A stretch of DNA of 64,000 nucleotides from positions 702,871-766,870 of the forward strand of contig NZ_FYEA01000001.1 in NCBI RefSeq assembly GCF_900187605.1. The letters are read 5' to 3'. Numbering within the stretch: the stretch's first letter is position 1; each line of letters opens with the position of its first letter. The position numbers and the translations under genes were made by a program. Origin of the DNA: Pseudomonas sp. Irchel 3H7 (GTDB taxonomy: Bacteria; Pseudomonadota; Gammaproteobacteria; Pseudomonadales; Pseudomonadaceae). Below, one piece after another: positions 18,247 through 25,343 of the stretch. A model generated the notes under the pieces. That model ran no database searches and was not told the DNA's origin. It saw only the letters and a list, made by a program, of their open reading frames with translations.

Positions 18247-18822
18247 ATGTTGCGCATTCTGCTGATCAATGACACGGCGAAAAAAGTCGGTCGCCTGAAA
18301 GCCGCGCTGACTGAAGCCGGTTTCGAGGTCATCGACGAGTCCGGCCTGACCATCGACCTGCCCGCGCGCGTCGAAACGGTGCGCCCGGACGTGATTCTGA
18401 TCGATACCGAGTCACCGAGCCGCGATGTCATGGAGCAAGTCGTGCTGGTCAGCCGCGACCAGCCACGGCCAATTGTGATGTTTACCGATGAGCATGATCC
18501 GGGTGTGATGCGCCAGGCAATCAAGTCCGGGGTCAGCGCCTACATCGTTGAAGGCATTCATGCACAGCGTCTGCAGCCGATTCTCGATGTAGCAATGGCG
18601 CGCTTCGAGAGTGATCAGGCGTTGCGGGCGCAGTTGCAGGCGCGTGATCAGCAACTGGCTGAGCGTAAGCGCATCGAACTGGCCAAGGGGTTGCTGATGA
18701 AGATGAAGGATTGCAATGAGGAAGAGGCTTACACCCTGATGCGGCGCCAGGCGATGAGCCGGCAGCAAAAGCTGATTCAGGTGGCGGAGCAGATTATTGC
18801 GATGAGTGAGTTGCTTGGCTGA
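18247..18822 (+). CDS. nasT: ANTAR-domain antiterminator / response regulator NasT
   Basis: 191 aa. A receiver-like domain covers about 1-120, with N8-D9 and Asp53 in VILIDTESPS. A coiled-coil linker (about 118-135) and the C-terminal ANTAR RNA-binding domain (about 130-190) follow; the latter has RKRIELAKGLLMKMKD, EEAYTLMRRQAM and the terminal helix. ANTAR domains bind paired hexaloop hairpins in nascent mRNA and prevent termination. Two such motifs are present at 19087-19167 and 22419-22498, just upstream of the nitrate genes. Ribosome-binding site CAGGAG; 15 bp after nasS. Confidence 0.95.
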   Translation: MLRILLINDTAKKVGRLKAALTEAGFEVIDESGLTIDLPARVETVRPDVILIDTESPSRDVMEQVVLVSRDQPRPIVMFTDEHDPGVMRQAIKSGVSAYIVEGIHAQRLQPILDVAMARFESDQALRAQLQARDQQLAERKRIELAKGLLMKMKDCNEEEAYTLMRRQAMSRQQKLIQVAEQIIAMSELLG

Positions 18823-18838
18823 AAGTACTGAACGCTTG

Positions 18839-19043
18839 AAAAGCCCCTCACCCTAGCCCTCTCCCGGAGGGAGAGGGGACTGACCTAGGTGTCTGGCGTC
18901 AAACATCGACCTGAAAGACCGAGTCGATTATGGATTCACAGCAGAAAATCACAGGTCGGCGTACTTCTCGAGCATCCCCCAATCAGTCCCCTCTCCCTCT
19001 GGGCGGTCCGACGTTTCGGGAGGGCTAGGGTGAGGGGCTTTTG
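18839..19043. repeat. Long interspersed inverted repeat (CCCCTCACCCTAGCCCTC family)
   Basis: The left end, AAAAGCCCCTCACCCTAGCC, and the right end, GGCTAGGGTGAGGGGCTTTT, are complementary. Between them is a spacer of about 120 bases. It fills the gap between nasT and the narK promoter. No coding capacity was seen. Confidence 0.85.
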
Positions 19044-19055
19044 ATTTTCCGGCTG

Positions 19056-19072
19056 TTGGCACAAATCTCGCT
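19056..19072 (+). promoter_or_regulatory. Sigma-54 promoter of the narK-type transporter operon
   Basis: TTGGCACAAATCTCGCT matches the -24/-12 consensus (YTGGCACG-N4-TTGCW) at 15 of 17 positions with exact spacing. Predicted transcription start is near 19083, four bases before the first leader hairpin. The same type of box precedes nirB (22371) and the NCS1 gene (56772). Confidence 0.8.
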
Positions 19073-19086
19073 AAGTAAAACGCACA

Positions 19087-19171
19087 GGTAACCAACGGCG
19101 GTTGCCCCACCCACGACAAAGACGTCGCTCACCCGTTCGCCCCAACCGGCGCATCAGGTAGCGGCGTTTTT
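19087..19171 (+). promoter_or_regulatory. ANTAR-type antitermination leader (NasT target) of the narK operon
   Basis: Hairpin P1 is 19087-19106: stem GGTAACC/GGTTGCC, hexaloop AACGGC. Hairpin P2 is 19114-19127: stem CGAC/GTCG, hexaloop AAAGAC. Both loops have A at position 1 and G at position 4, the ANTAR signature. A competing terminator stem (19122-19133 with 19157-19167, one bulge) uses the 3' side of P2 and is followed by a T tract broken by GCG. P2 and the terminator cannot form together, which is the known ANTAR mechanism. NasT bound to P1-P2 would allow read-through when nitrate is present. Confidence 0.85.
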
Positions 19172-19272
19172 GCGTTTTGGCCCCACAGCCCGGGGTCGGT
19201 GGTGCGGCCGTGGCGGCGCCCCACCTGCTGTTGCATGACTCCTTTCGAGACTCTTTTCAGCTGAGGTGCGCG

Positions 19273-20484
19273 ATGAATTCAAGCTTCTGGAAATCCGGCC
19301 ACACCCCGACTCTGTTCGCGGCCTTCCTCTATTTCGACCTGAGCTTCATGGTCTGGTACCTGCTCGGCCCGCTGGCGGTGCAGATTGCCGCCGACCTGCA
19401 CCTGACCACACAACAACGTGGCCTCGTCGTCGCCACGCCGATCCTCGCTGGCGCGGTGCTGCGCTTTGTGATGGGCATGCTCGCCGATCGGCTATCGCCG
19501 AAAACCGCTGGGCTGATCGGCCAGGTCATCGTGATCTGCGCACTGTTCGGTGCCTGGAAAATCGGCATTCATAGCTACGAGCAGGCGCTGATACTCGGCC
19601 TGTTCCTCGGCATGGCTGGCGCATCGTTTGCCGTCGCTCTGCCACTGGCGTCGCAGTGGTACCCGCCGCAGCATCAGGGCAAAGCCATGGGCATCGCCGG
19701 TGCGGGCAACTCGGGCACCGTGTTTGCCGCACTGCTCGCTCCGGTACTGGCGGCTGCGTTCGGCTGGAGCAATGTCTTCGGCTTCGCGTTGATTCCGTTG
19801 ATCCTGACGTTGGTATTGTTCGCCTGGCTGGCAAAAAACGCCCCTGAGCGGCCGAAAGCCAAAGCCATGGCTGACTACTTCAAAGCCTTGGGCGACCGCG
19901 ATAGCTGGTGGTTCATGTTTTTCTACAGCGTGACCTTCGGCGGCTTCATCGGTCTGGCCAGCGCCCTGCCCGGCTATTTCAACGATCAATACGGTCTGAG
20001 TCCGGTGACGGCCGGTTACTACACCGCCGCCTGCGTATTCGGCGGCAGTTTGATGCGACCGCTGGGTGGCGCACTGGCTGATCGCTTTGGCGGTATCCGC
20101 ACACTGCTGGCGATGTACACCGTCGCCGCCGTCTGCATCGCCGCGGTCGGTTTCAACCTGCCGAGTTCCTACGCGGCGCTGGCACTTTTCGTCTGCACCA
20201 TGCTCGGTTTAGGGGCAGGCAACGGTGCGGTGTTCCAACTGGTGCCGCAGCGTTTTCGCTTGGAGATCGGCGTCATGACCGGGCTGATCGGCATGGCCGG
20301 CGGCATCGGCGGTTTCGCCTTGGCCGCCGGCATGGGTGCGATCAAACAGAGCACCGGCAGTTATCAACTGGCCCTGTGGTTGTTCGCCAGCCTTGGCGTG
20401 TTGGCGTGGTTTGGCCTGCACGGCGTCAAGCGTCGCTGGAGAACCACCTGGGGTTCGGCGGCGGTGACGGCAGCGCGGGTCTGA
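19273..20484 (+). CDS. NarK-family nitrate/nitrite MFS transporter (assimilatory)
   Basis: 403 aa inner-membrane protein with 12 predicted transmembrane segments. NarK/NasA features: FDLSFMVWYLLGPL in TM1, GMLADRLSPK after TM2, GLFLGMAGASFAVALPL, the nitrate signature GIAGAGNSGTVFA near 145, and AGNGAVFQLVP with GLIGMAGGIGGF near 315-345. It imports nitrate (and possibly exports nitrite) for assimilation. ATG 19273 is preferred (GAGGTG upstream); the frame is open to 19177. It is preceded by a sigma-54-like promoter and an ANTAR leader. The kinase/phosphatase gene starts 8 bases after its stop. Confidence 0.93.
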   Translation: MNSSFWKSGHTPTLFAAFLYFDLSFMVWYLLGPLAVQIAADLHLTTQQRGLVVATPILAGAVLRFVMGMLADRLSPKTAGLIGQVIVICALFGAWKIGIHSYEQALILGLFLGMAGASFAVALPLASQWYPPQHQGKAMGIAGAGNSGTVFAALLAPVLAAAFGWSNVFGFALIPLILTLVLFAWLAKNAPERPKAKAMADYFKALGDRDSWWFMFFYSVTFGGFIGLASALPGYFNDQYGLSPVTAGYYTAACVFGGSLMRPLGGALADRFGGIRTLLAMYTVAAVCIAAVGFNLPSSYAALALFVCTMLGLGAGNGAVFQLVPQRFRLEIGVMTGLIGMAGGIGGFALAAGMGAIKQSTGSYQLALWLFASLGVLAWFGLHGVKRRWRTTWGSAAVTAARV

Positions 20485-20491
20485 AGCGTCG

Positions 20492-22162
20492 ATGGCCCTG
20501 CAACTGAGTTTTGCCGAAGCCAGCGCCACCGGCCCGCGTGCGGAGAATCAGGACGCCTTGCGCTTGGTCACGCCCGCTCCGGCGCTGGCGGCGAGCAAGG
20601 GTTATCTGTTCGCTATCGCTGATGGCGTCAGCCAGTGTGCCGATGGCGGACTGGCTGCGCGTTCGACCTTGCAGGCGCTGGCGCTCGACTACTACGCCAC
20701 ACCGGAAACCTGGAGCGTGGCGCAGGCACTGGACCGACTGCTGCTCGCGCAAAATCGCTGGTTGCAGGCCAACGGTGGTGGGCAACCGTTGCTCACCACG
20801 GTCAGTGCTTTGGTCATGCGCGGTCGGCGTTTTACCCTCGCCCACGTCGGCGATTGCCGGGTGTATCGCTGGCACGACGATAGTTTGCAGCGGATCTCGG
20901 AGGATCATGTCTGGGAGCAGCCAGGCATGCAGCATGTGCTCAAGCGTGCATTGGGGCTGGATCAGCATCTGGTGCTGGATTTCCTCGACGGTGAACTGCG
21001 TGACGGTGAAAGCTTTGTGCTGCTCAGTGACGGAGTCTGGTCGACGCTGGGCGATACCGCGATTGCCGCGATTCTGCGTGATCAACCGGATCTGCACAGC
21101 GCCGCGCAGACGCTGGTCAATGCCGCGCATCTGGCGGGGAGTCAGGACAATGCCAGTGCATTGCTGGTGCGCGTCGATGCACTGGGTGAAGCGAATATCG
21201 GCGATGCATTGATTCATTTGCAGCAATGGCCCCTGCCGCCGCCGCTGAAACCTGGCCAATCCTTCGAAGGCTGGCAGGTTCAGGGGATTGTCGCTCAGAG
21301 TCAGCAATCGCTGCTGTATCGGGTTGTCGATGGACAAGGCCAGGCATGGCTGTTGAAAACCCTGCCGTCGCGCTCCAGCGATGATCCTCGCGCCGGGCAA
21401 GCGCTGCTGTCCGAGGAATGGTTCCTGAAACGCGTGGCCGGCCGGCACTTTCCTGAAGTCCATGCCTGCCAGCAGCGTCAGCATTTGTACTACGTGATGC
21501 GCGAATATTCCGGGACAACGCTGGCTCAGCTGTTTCAGCAGTCCGGCCCATTGCCGCTGGCGCAATGGCAGGATATCGCCGAGCGCCTGCTGCGCGCGGT
21601 GGGGCTTTTGCATCGGCGGCAGATTCTGCACCGGGACATCAAACCGGAAAACCTGCATTGGGGTGACGACGGCGAGTTACGCCTGCTGGATTTTGGCTTG
21701 GCGTATTGCCCGGGCTTGTCCGAAGACGCGCCGTCAACGCTGCCCGGAACCCCAAGTTACATCGCCCCGGAAGCGTTTCGCGGTGATCCGCCGAGTGCGC
21801 AGCAGGATTTGTATGCAGTCGGCGTGACCCTGTATTTCCTGCTTACCGGGCATTTTCCTTATGGCGAGATTGAAGCGTTTCAACGGCCGCGATTTGGTCT
21901 GCCGGTGATTGCCAGTCGCTATCGGCCTGATCTGCCGGAATGGTTGGCGCAGAGTCTGCAGCGTGGCGTGGCGGCGGATCTGCAACAACGGTTTGAAACG
22001 GCTGAAGAGTGGTTGTTGGTGCTGGAACAGGGCGAGCGGCAGAGTTTGAGTGTGCGGCCTCGACCGTTATTGGAGCGGGAGCCGCTGAAGGTCTGGCGGA
22101 CGATGGCATTGCTGGCGTTGCTCGGGAATCTGGTGCTTCTGGTTTTGTTGTTTCATCACTGA
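20492..22162 (+). CDS. Fused PP2C-type phosphatase and Ser/Thr protein kinase, C-terminal membrane anchor
   Basis: 556 aa. Residues about 1-240 are a PP2C phosphatase (RAENQDALRL, AIADGVSQCADGG, LLSDGVWSTLGD, SQDNASALLV with metal Asp residues). Residues about 265-520 are a protein kinase: HRDIKPENL with catalytic Asp382, LDFGLA as the DFG motif, and GTPSYIAPEAF. The Gly-rich loop is degenerate. The last 20 residues form a hydrophobic anchor (MALLALLGNLVLLVLLF), so both catalytic domains should face the cytoplasm. It is co-transcribed with the nitrate transporter (8 bp gap). The substrate is unknown; the transporter or a nitrate regulator is plausible. The same pairing exists in P. aeruginosa. 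Confidence 0.9.
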   Translation: MALQLSFAEASATGPRAENQDALRLVTPAPALAASKGYLFAIADGVSQCADGGLAARSTLQALALDYYATPETWSVAQALDRLLLAQNRWLQANGGGQPLLTTVSALVMRGRRFTLAHVGDCRVYRWHDDSLQRISEDHVWEQPGMQHVLKRALGLDQHLVLDFLDGELRDGESFVLLSDGVWSTLGDTAIAAILRDQPDLHSAAQTLVNAAHLAGSQDNASALLVRVDALGEANIGDALIHLQQWPLPPPLKPGQSFEGWQVQGIVAQSQQSLLYRVVDGQGQAWLLKTLPSRSSDDPRAGQALLSEEWFLKRVAGRHFPEVHACQQRQHLYYVMREYSGTTLAQLFQQSGPLPLAQWQDIAERLLRAVGLLHRRQILHRDIKPENLHWGDDGELRLLDFGLAYCPGLSEDAPSTLPGTPSYIAPEAFRGDPPSAQQDLYAVGVTLYFLLTGHFPYGEIEAFQRPRFGLPVIASRYRPDLPEWLAQSLQRGVAADLQQRFETAEEWLLVLEQGERQSLSVRPRPLLEREPLKVWRTMALLALLGNLVLLVLLFHH

Positions 22163-22176
22163 CACCGCGTCGCGGC

Positions 22177-22244
22177 CATCGCTAGCAAGCTCACTCCTAC
22201 AATTCGAAACGCGTTCCACTGTAGGAGTGAGCCTGCTCGCGATG
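22177..22244. repeat. REP inverted pair, type C, short and partly degraded
   Basis: Left arm 22177-22201 has lost bases relative to the right arm 22220-22244 (TGTAGGAGTGAGCCTGC...). The spacer is only about 18 bases. It directly follows the kinase gene. Confidence 0.75.
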
Positions 22245-22370
22245 ACGTCAGCCCAATCACCACAAATCCATCTACCTGAGCGCCCCACGAACGAGCAACC
22301 CGCCTCGATTCAGTGCAAAAAATCACCCTCAGAACCTGCCAAACCCCAATAAACCCGCCACTGTTCCCAC

Positions 22371-22387
22371 TTGGCACAACCACTGCA
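22371..22387 (+). promoter_or_regulatory. Sigma-54 promoter of the nirB operon
   Basis: TTGGCACAACCACTGCA fits the sigma-54 -24/-12 consensus at 15 of 17 positions with exact 12-base GG-GC spacing. Transcription should start near 22398, about 20 bases before the first leader hairpin. It lies in the 413 bp gap 22163-22575. Confidence 0.78.
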
Positions 22388-22418
22388 TTAGCCCACTCAG
22401 CACACACATAAAGCCCAA

Positions 22419-22505
22419 CCTTCAACGACGAAGGCTGCGCTTCCCGAGAGAACGGGACCAGGACAAAGGCGTCCTCGCTAGGCAACTAGCGGGACGCCTT
22501 TTTTT
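22419..22505 (+). promoter_or_regulatory. ANTAR-type antitermination leader (NasT target) of the nirB operon
   Basis: P1 at 22419-22434: stem CCTTC/GAAGG, hexaloop AACGAC. P2 at 22460-22475: stem AGGAC/GTCCT, hexaloop AAAGGC. Both loops show A1 and G4. The terminator stem (GGCGTCC then CGCTAG, 22468-22481, pairing with 22486-22498 around a GCAA tetraloop, one bulged T) is followed by T7 at 22499-22505 and takes in the 3' half of P2. This is a second NasT target in the same cluster and an unusually clear one. Confidence 0.88.
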
Positions 22506-22575
22506 GTTTGCGCAAAATTTGTCGAGCAAGGCCTGACTGCCCACAAGAGGCCAGCCGCAGCTCCCGGAGAACCTG

Positions 22576-25029
22576 ATGAAAAAACTCAAACTGGTGATGA
22601 TCGGCAATGGCATGGCCGGGGTCCGCACCCTCGAAGAATTGCTCAAGCTGAGCAACGAGCTGTACGACATCACCGTCTTCGGCGCCGAACCACACACCAA
22701 CTACAATCGCATCCTGCTCTCGCCGGTGCTGGCCGGTGAGCAGACCTTCGAGGAGATCGTGCTCAACGACCTCGACTGGTACCTGGAAAACAACATCAAG
22801 TTGTTGCTCAACCGCAAAGTGGTGGAGATTGACCGGGTCAAACGCCGGGTGATCGCCGAGGACGGCACCGAAGCCGAATACGATCGCCTGCTGATCGCCA
22901 CTGGCTCGACACCGTTCATCTTGCCGATCCCCGGCAACACCCTGCACGGCGTGATCGGCTATCGCGACATTGCCGACACCCAGGCGATGATCGACACCGC
23001 GAAAACCCACAAACACGCGGTGGTCATCGGCGGTGGCCTGCTCGGCCTCGAAGCCGCCAATGGCCTGATGTTGCGCGGCATGCACGTCACCGTGGTGCAC
23101 ATCGGCGAATGGTTGCTGGAACGCCAACTCGATAAAACCAGCGGTCAACTGCTGCAAAGCGCCCTTGAATCCCGTGGCTTGCATTTCCGTCTGTGCGAAC
23201 AGACCCAGGCCTTGCATGACGCCGGCAATGGCCGGGTCGGCTCGGTGCAATTCAAGAACGGCGACATTATCCCCGCCGACCTGGTGGTGATGGCCGCCGG
23301 TATTCGCCCCAACACCGAACTCGCGGAAAAGGCCGGCATCCCGTGCAATCGCGGGATCCTGGTCAACGACACCCTGCAAACTTACGACCCACGCATCTAC
23401 GCCATCGGCGAGTGCGCCAGCCACCGTGGCATTGCCTACGGTCTGGTCGCGCCACTGTTCGAGCAGGCCAAGGTTTGCGCCAACCACCTCGCACAACTGG
23501 GCTTCGCCCGTTATCAGGGTTCGGTGACCTCGACCAAACTCAAAGTCACCGGCATCGACCTGTTTTCCGCTGGCGACTTCATGGGCGGCGAAGGTACGGA
23601 AACCATCACCCTCTCCGACCCGATCGGCGGCGTGTACAAAAAACTGGTGATCAAGGATGACGTGCTGGTCGGCGCCTGTCTGTACGGCGATACGGCAGAT
23701 GGCGGTTGGTATTTCCGCCAGATTCGTGAGAATCACGCCATCGGCGAGATCCGCGATCACCTGATGTTTGGCGAAAACGCTTTGGGTGACGTAGGACATC
23801 AGGGCCAGGACAAAGCCATGGTCATGGCCGACACCGCCGAAGTCTGCGGCTGCAACGGTGTGTGCAAAGGCACTATCGTCAAAGCCATTCAGGAACACGG
23901 CCTGTTCAGCGTCGATGAGGTGAAGAAACACACCAAAGCGGCCAGCTCCTGCGGCTCCTGCGCCGGACTGGTCGAGCAGATCCTGATCAACACCGTCGGC
24001 GGCGCAGCGGATGTCAAACCGAAAAGCGAAAAAGCCATCTGCGGTTGCAGCGACCTCAACCACGGACAGATCCGCCAAGCCATTCGCGAGCAGCATCTGC
24101 TGACCATCGCCGGCACCATGAGCTACCTCAACTGGCGCACGCCGAACGGTTGCGCAACGTGCCGCCCGGCCCTCAACTATTACCTGATTTCCACCTGGCC
24201 CGGCGAAGCCAAGGACGATCCGCAATCGCGCCTGATCAACGAACGTGCACACGCCAACATCCAGAAGGACGGCACTTACTCGGTGGTACCACGCATGTGG
24301 GGCGGCGTGACCAATCCTTCGGAACTGCGGCGGATTGCCGATGTGGCTGACAAGTATCAGGTGCCGATGGTCAAGGTCACCGGCGGCCAGCGTATCGATT
24401 TGCTCGGCATCAAGAAGCAGGATCTGCCTGGCGTCTGGAAGGATCTCGACATGCCCTCCGGCCACGCCTACGGCAAATCCATCCGCACGGTGAAAACCTG
24501 CGTCGGCAGTGAGTTCTGCCGCTTCGGCACGCAAAACTCGACACAACTGGGCATCGAGCTTGAGCACGACCTGTTCAACATGTGGTCACCGCACAAAGTG
24601 AAACTCGCTGTTTCCGGATGCCCACGCAACTGCTCGGAAGCGGGGATCAAAGACGTAGGAATCATCGGCGTCGACTCCGGTTGGGAGATGTACATCGGCG
24701 GTAACGGCGGGATCAAAACCGAAGTCGCCGAATTCTTCGTCAAGCTGAAAACCGCCGAAGAAGTGCGCGAATACAACGGTGCGTTCCTGCAGCTGTATCG
24801 CGAAGAAGCCTTCTACCTCGAACGCACCGTGCACTACCTGCAGCGGGTCGGCATGGAGCACATCAAGAAAGCCGTGCTGGAAGACCCCGAGCGCCGCAAA
24901 GCGCTGAACGAACGCCTGCAATTCTCCCTGTCGTTCGAGCAAGACCCTTGGAAAGAACGTCTAGCGCAGCCGCAACTGAAAAAAGAATTCGACGTAATTT
25001 CAGTGAAAAACCTGGAGGTGCCGGCATGA
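22576..25029 (+). CDS. nirB: Assimilatory nitrite reductase [NAD(P)H], large subunit
   Basis: 817 aa cytoplasmic siroheme enzyme that reduces nitrite to ammonium. Order: pyridine-nucleotide oxidoreductase domain (about 1-310; GNGMAGVRTLEELL, ATGSTPF, GGGLLGLEAANGL); NirB extension; two BFD-type [2Fe-2S] segments (CGCNGVCKGT with SSCGSCAGLV near 420-460, then CGCSDLNHGQIR near 490); and the nitrite/sulfite reductase core, with the siroheme-[4Fe-4S] Cys motifs TCVGSEFCRFG (about 640) and SGCPRNCSEA (about 680). ATG 22576 is preceded by GGAGAACC. It overlaps nirD by 4 bp. Sigma-54-like promoter and ANTAR leader upstream. Confidence 0.97.
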   Translation: MKKLKLVMIGNGMAGVRTLEELLKLSNELYDITVFGAEPHTNYNRILLSPVLAGEQTFEEIVLNDLDWYLENNIKLLLNRKVVEIDRVKRRVIAEDGTEAEYDRLLIATGSTPFILPIPGNTLHGVIGYRDIADTQAMIDTAKTHKHAVVIGGGLLGLEAANGLMLRGMHVTVVHIGEWLLERQLDKTSGQLLQSALESRGLHFRLCEQTQALHDAGNGRVGSVQFKNGDIIPADLVVMAAGIRPNTELAEKAGIPCNRGILVNDTLQTYDPRIYAIGECASHRGIAYGLVAPLFEQAKVCANHLAQLGFARYQGSVTSTKLKVTGIDLFSAGDFMGGEGTETITLSDPIGGVYKKLVIKDDVLVGACLYGDTADGGWYFRQIRENHAIGEIRDHLMFGENALGDVGHQGQDKAMVMADTAEVCGCNGVCKGTIVKAIQEHGLFSVDEVKKHTKAASSCGSCAGLVEQILINTVGGAADVKPKSEKAICGCSDLNHGQIRQAIREQHLLTIAGTMSYLNWRTPNGCATCRPALNYYLISTWPGEAKDDPQSRLINERAHANIQKDGTYSVVPRMWGGVTNPSELRRIADVADKYQVPMVKVTGGQRIDLLGIKKQDLPGVWKDLDMPSGHAYGKSIRTVKTCVGSEFCRFGTQNSTQLGIELEHDLFNMWSPHKVKLAVSGCPRNCSEAGIKDVGIIGVDSGWEMYIGGNGGIKTEVAEFFVKLKTAEEVREYNGAFLQLYREEAFYLERTVHYLQRVGMEHIKKAVLEDPERRKALNERLQFSLSFEQDPWKERLAQPQLKKEFDVISVKNLEVPA

Positions 25030-25343
25030 ACTGGCTGGATATCTGTGCCCTCGACGAGATCAATACCCTCGGTTCGCGAATCATTGCCGGGCCGAAAGGT
25101 GACATTGCGATTTTTCGTACGAGCGACGACGAAGTTTTCGCCCTCGACGACCGCTGCCCACACAAGGGTGGGCCGTTGTCACAAGGTTTGATCTACGGAA
25201 AACGCGTGGCCTGTCCGCTGCACAATTGGCAGATCGACCTGCAATCCGGCGAGGCGCAGGCGCCGGACATCGGTTGCGCGCACCATCACCCGGCGCGGGT
25301 CGAGAATGGTCGGGTGCAGTTGGCTCTGCGGGACGCCATCTGA
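25026..25343 (+). CDS. nirD: Nitrite reductase small subunit NirD (Rieske-type)
   Basis: 105 aa small subunit partner of NirB. It has the Rieske fold with DDRCPHKGGPLSQG (CxH near 48) and CPLHNWQIDLQSG (CxxH near 70); whether a [2Fe-2S] cluster is really bound in NirD proteins varies. ATG 25026 overlaps the nirB stop in ATGA. Its own TGA overlaps the next ATG by one base, so nirB, nirD and the nitrate reductase gene are translationally coupled. Confidence 0.93.
   Translation: MNWLDICALDEINTLGSRIIAGPKGDIAIFRTSDDEVFALDDRCPHKGGPLSQGLIYGKRVACPLHNWQIDLQSGEAQAPDIGCAHHHPARVENGRVQLALRDAI

Noticed and set aside
19177..19272. Extended N-terminus for the NarK-type transporter
   Set aside because: The extra codons fall in the leader RNA region and lack a ribosome-binding site; ATG 19273 begins the conserved protein and has GAGGTG upstream.
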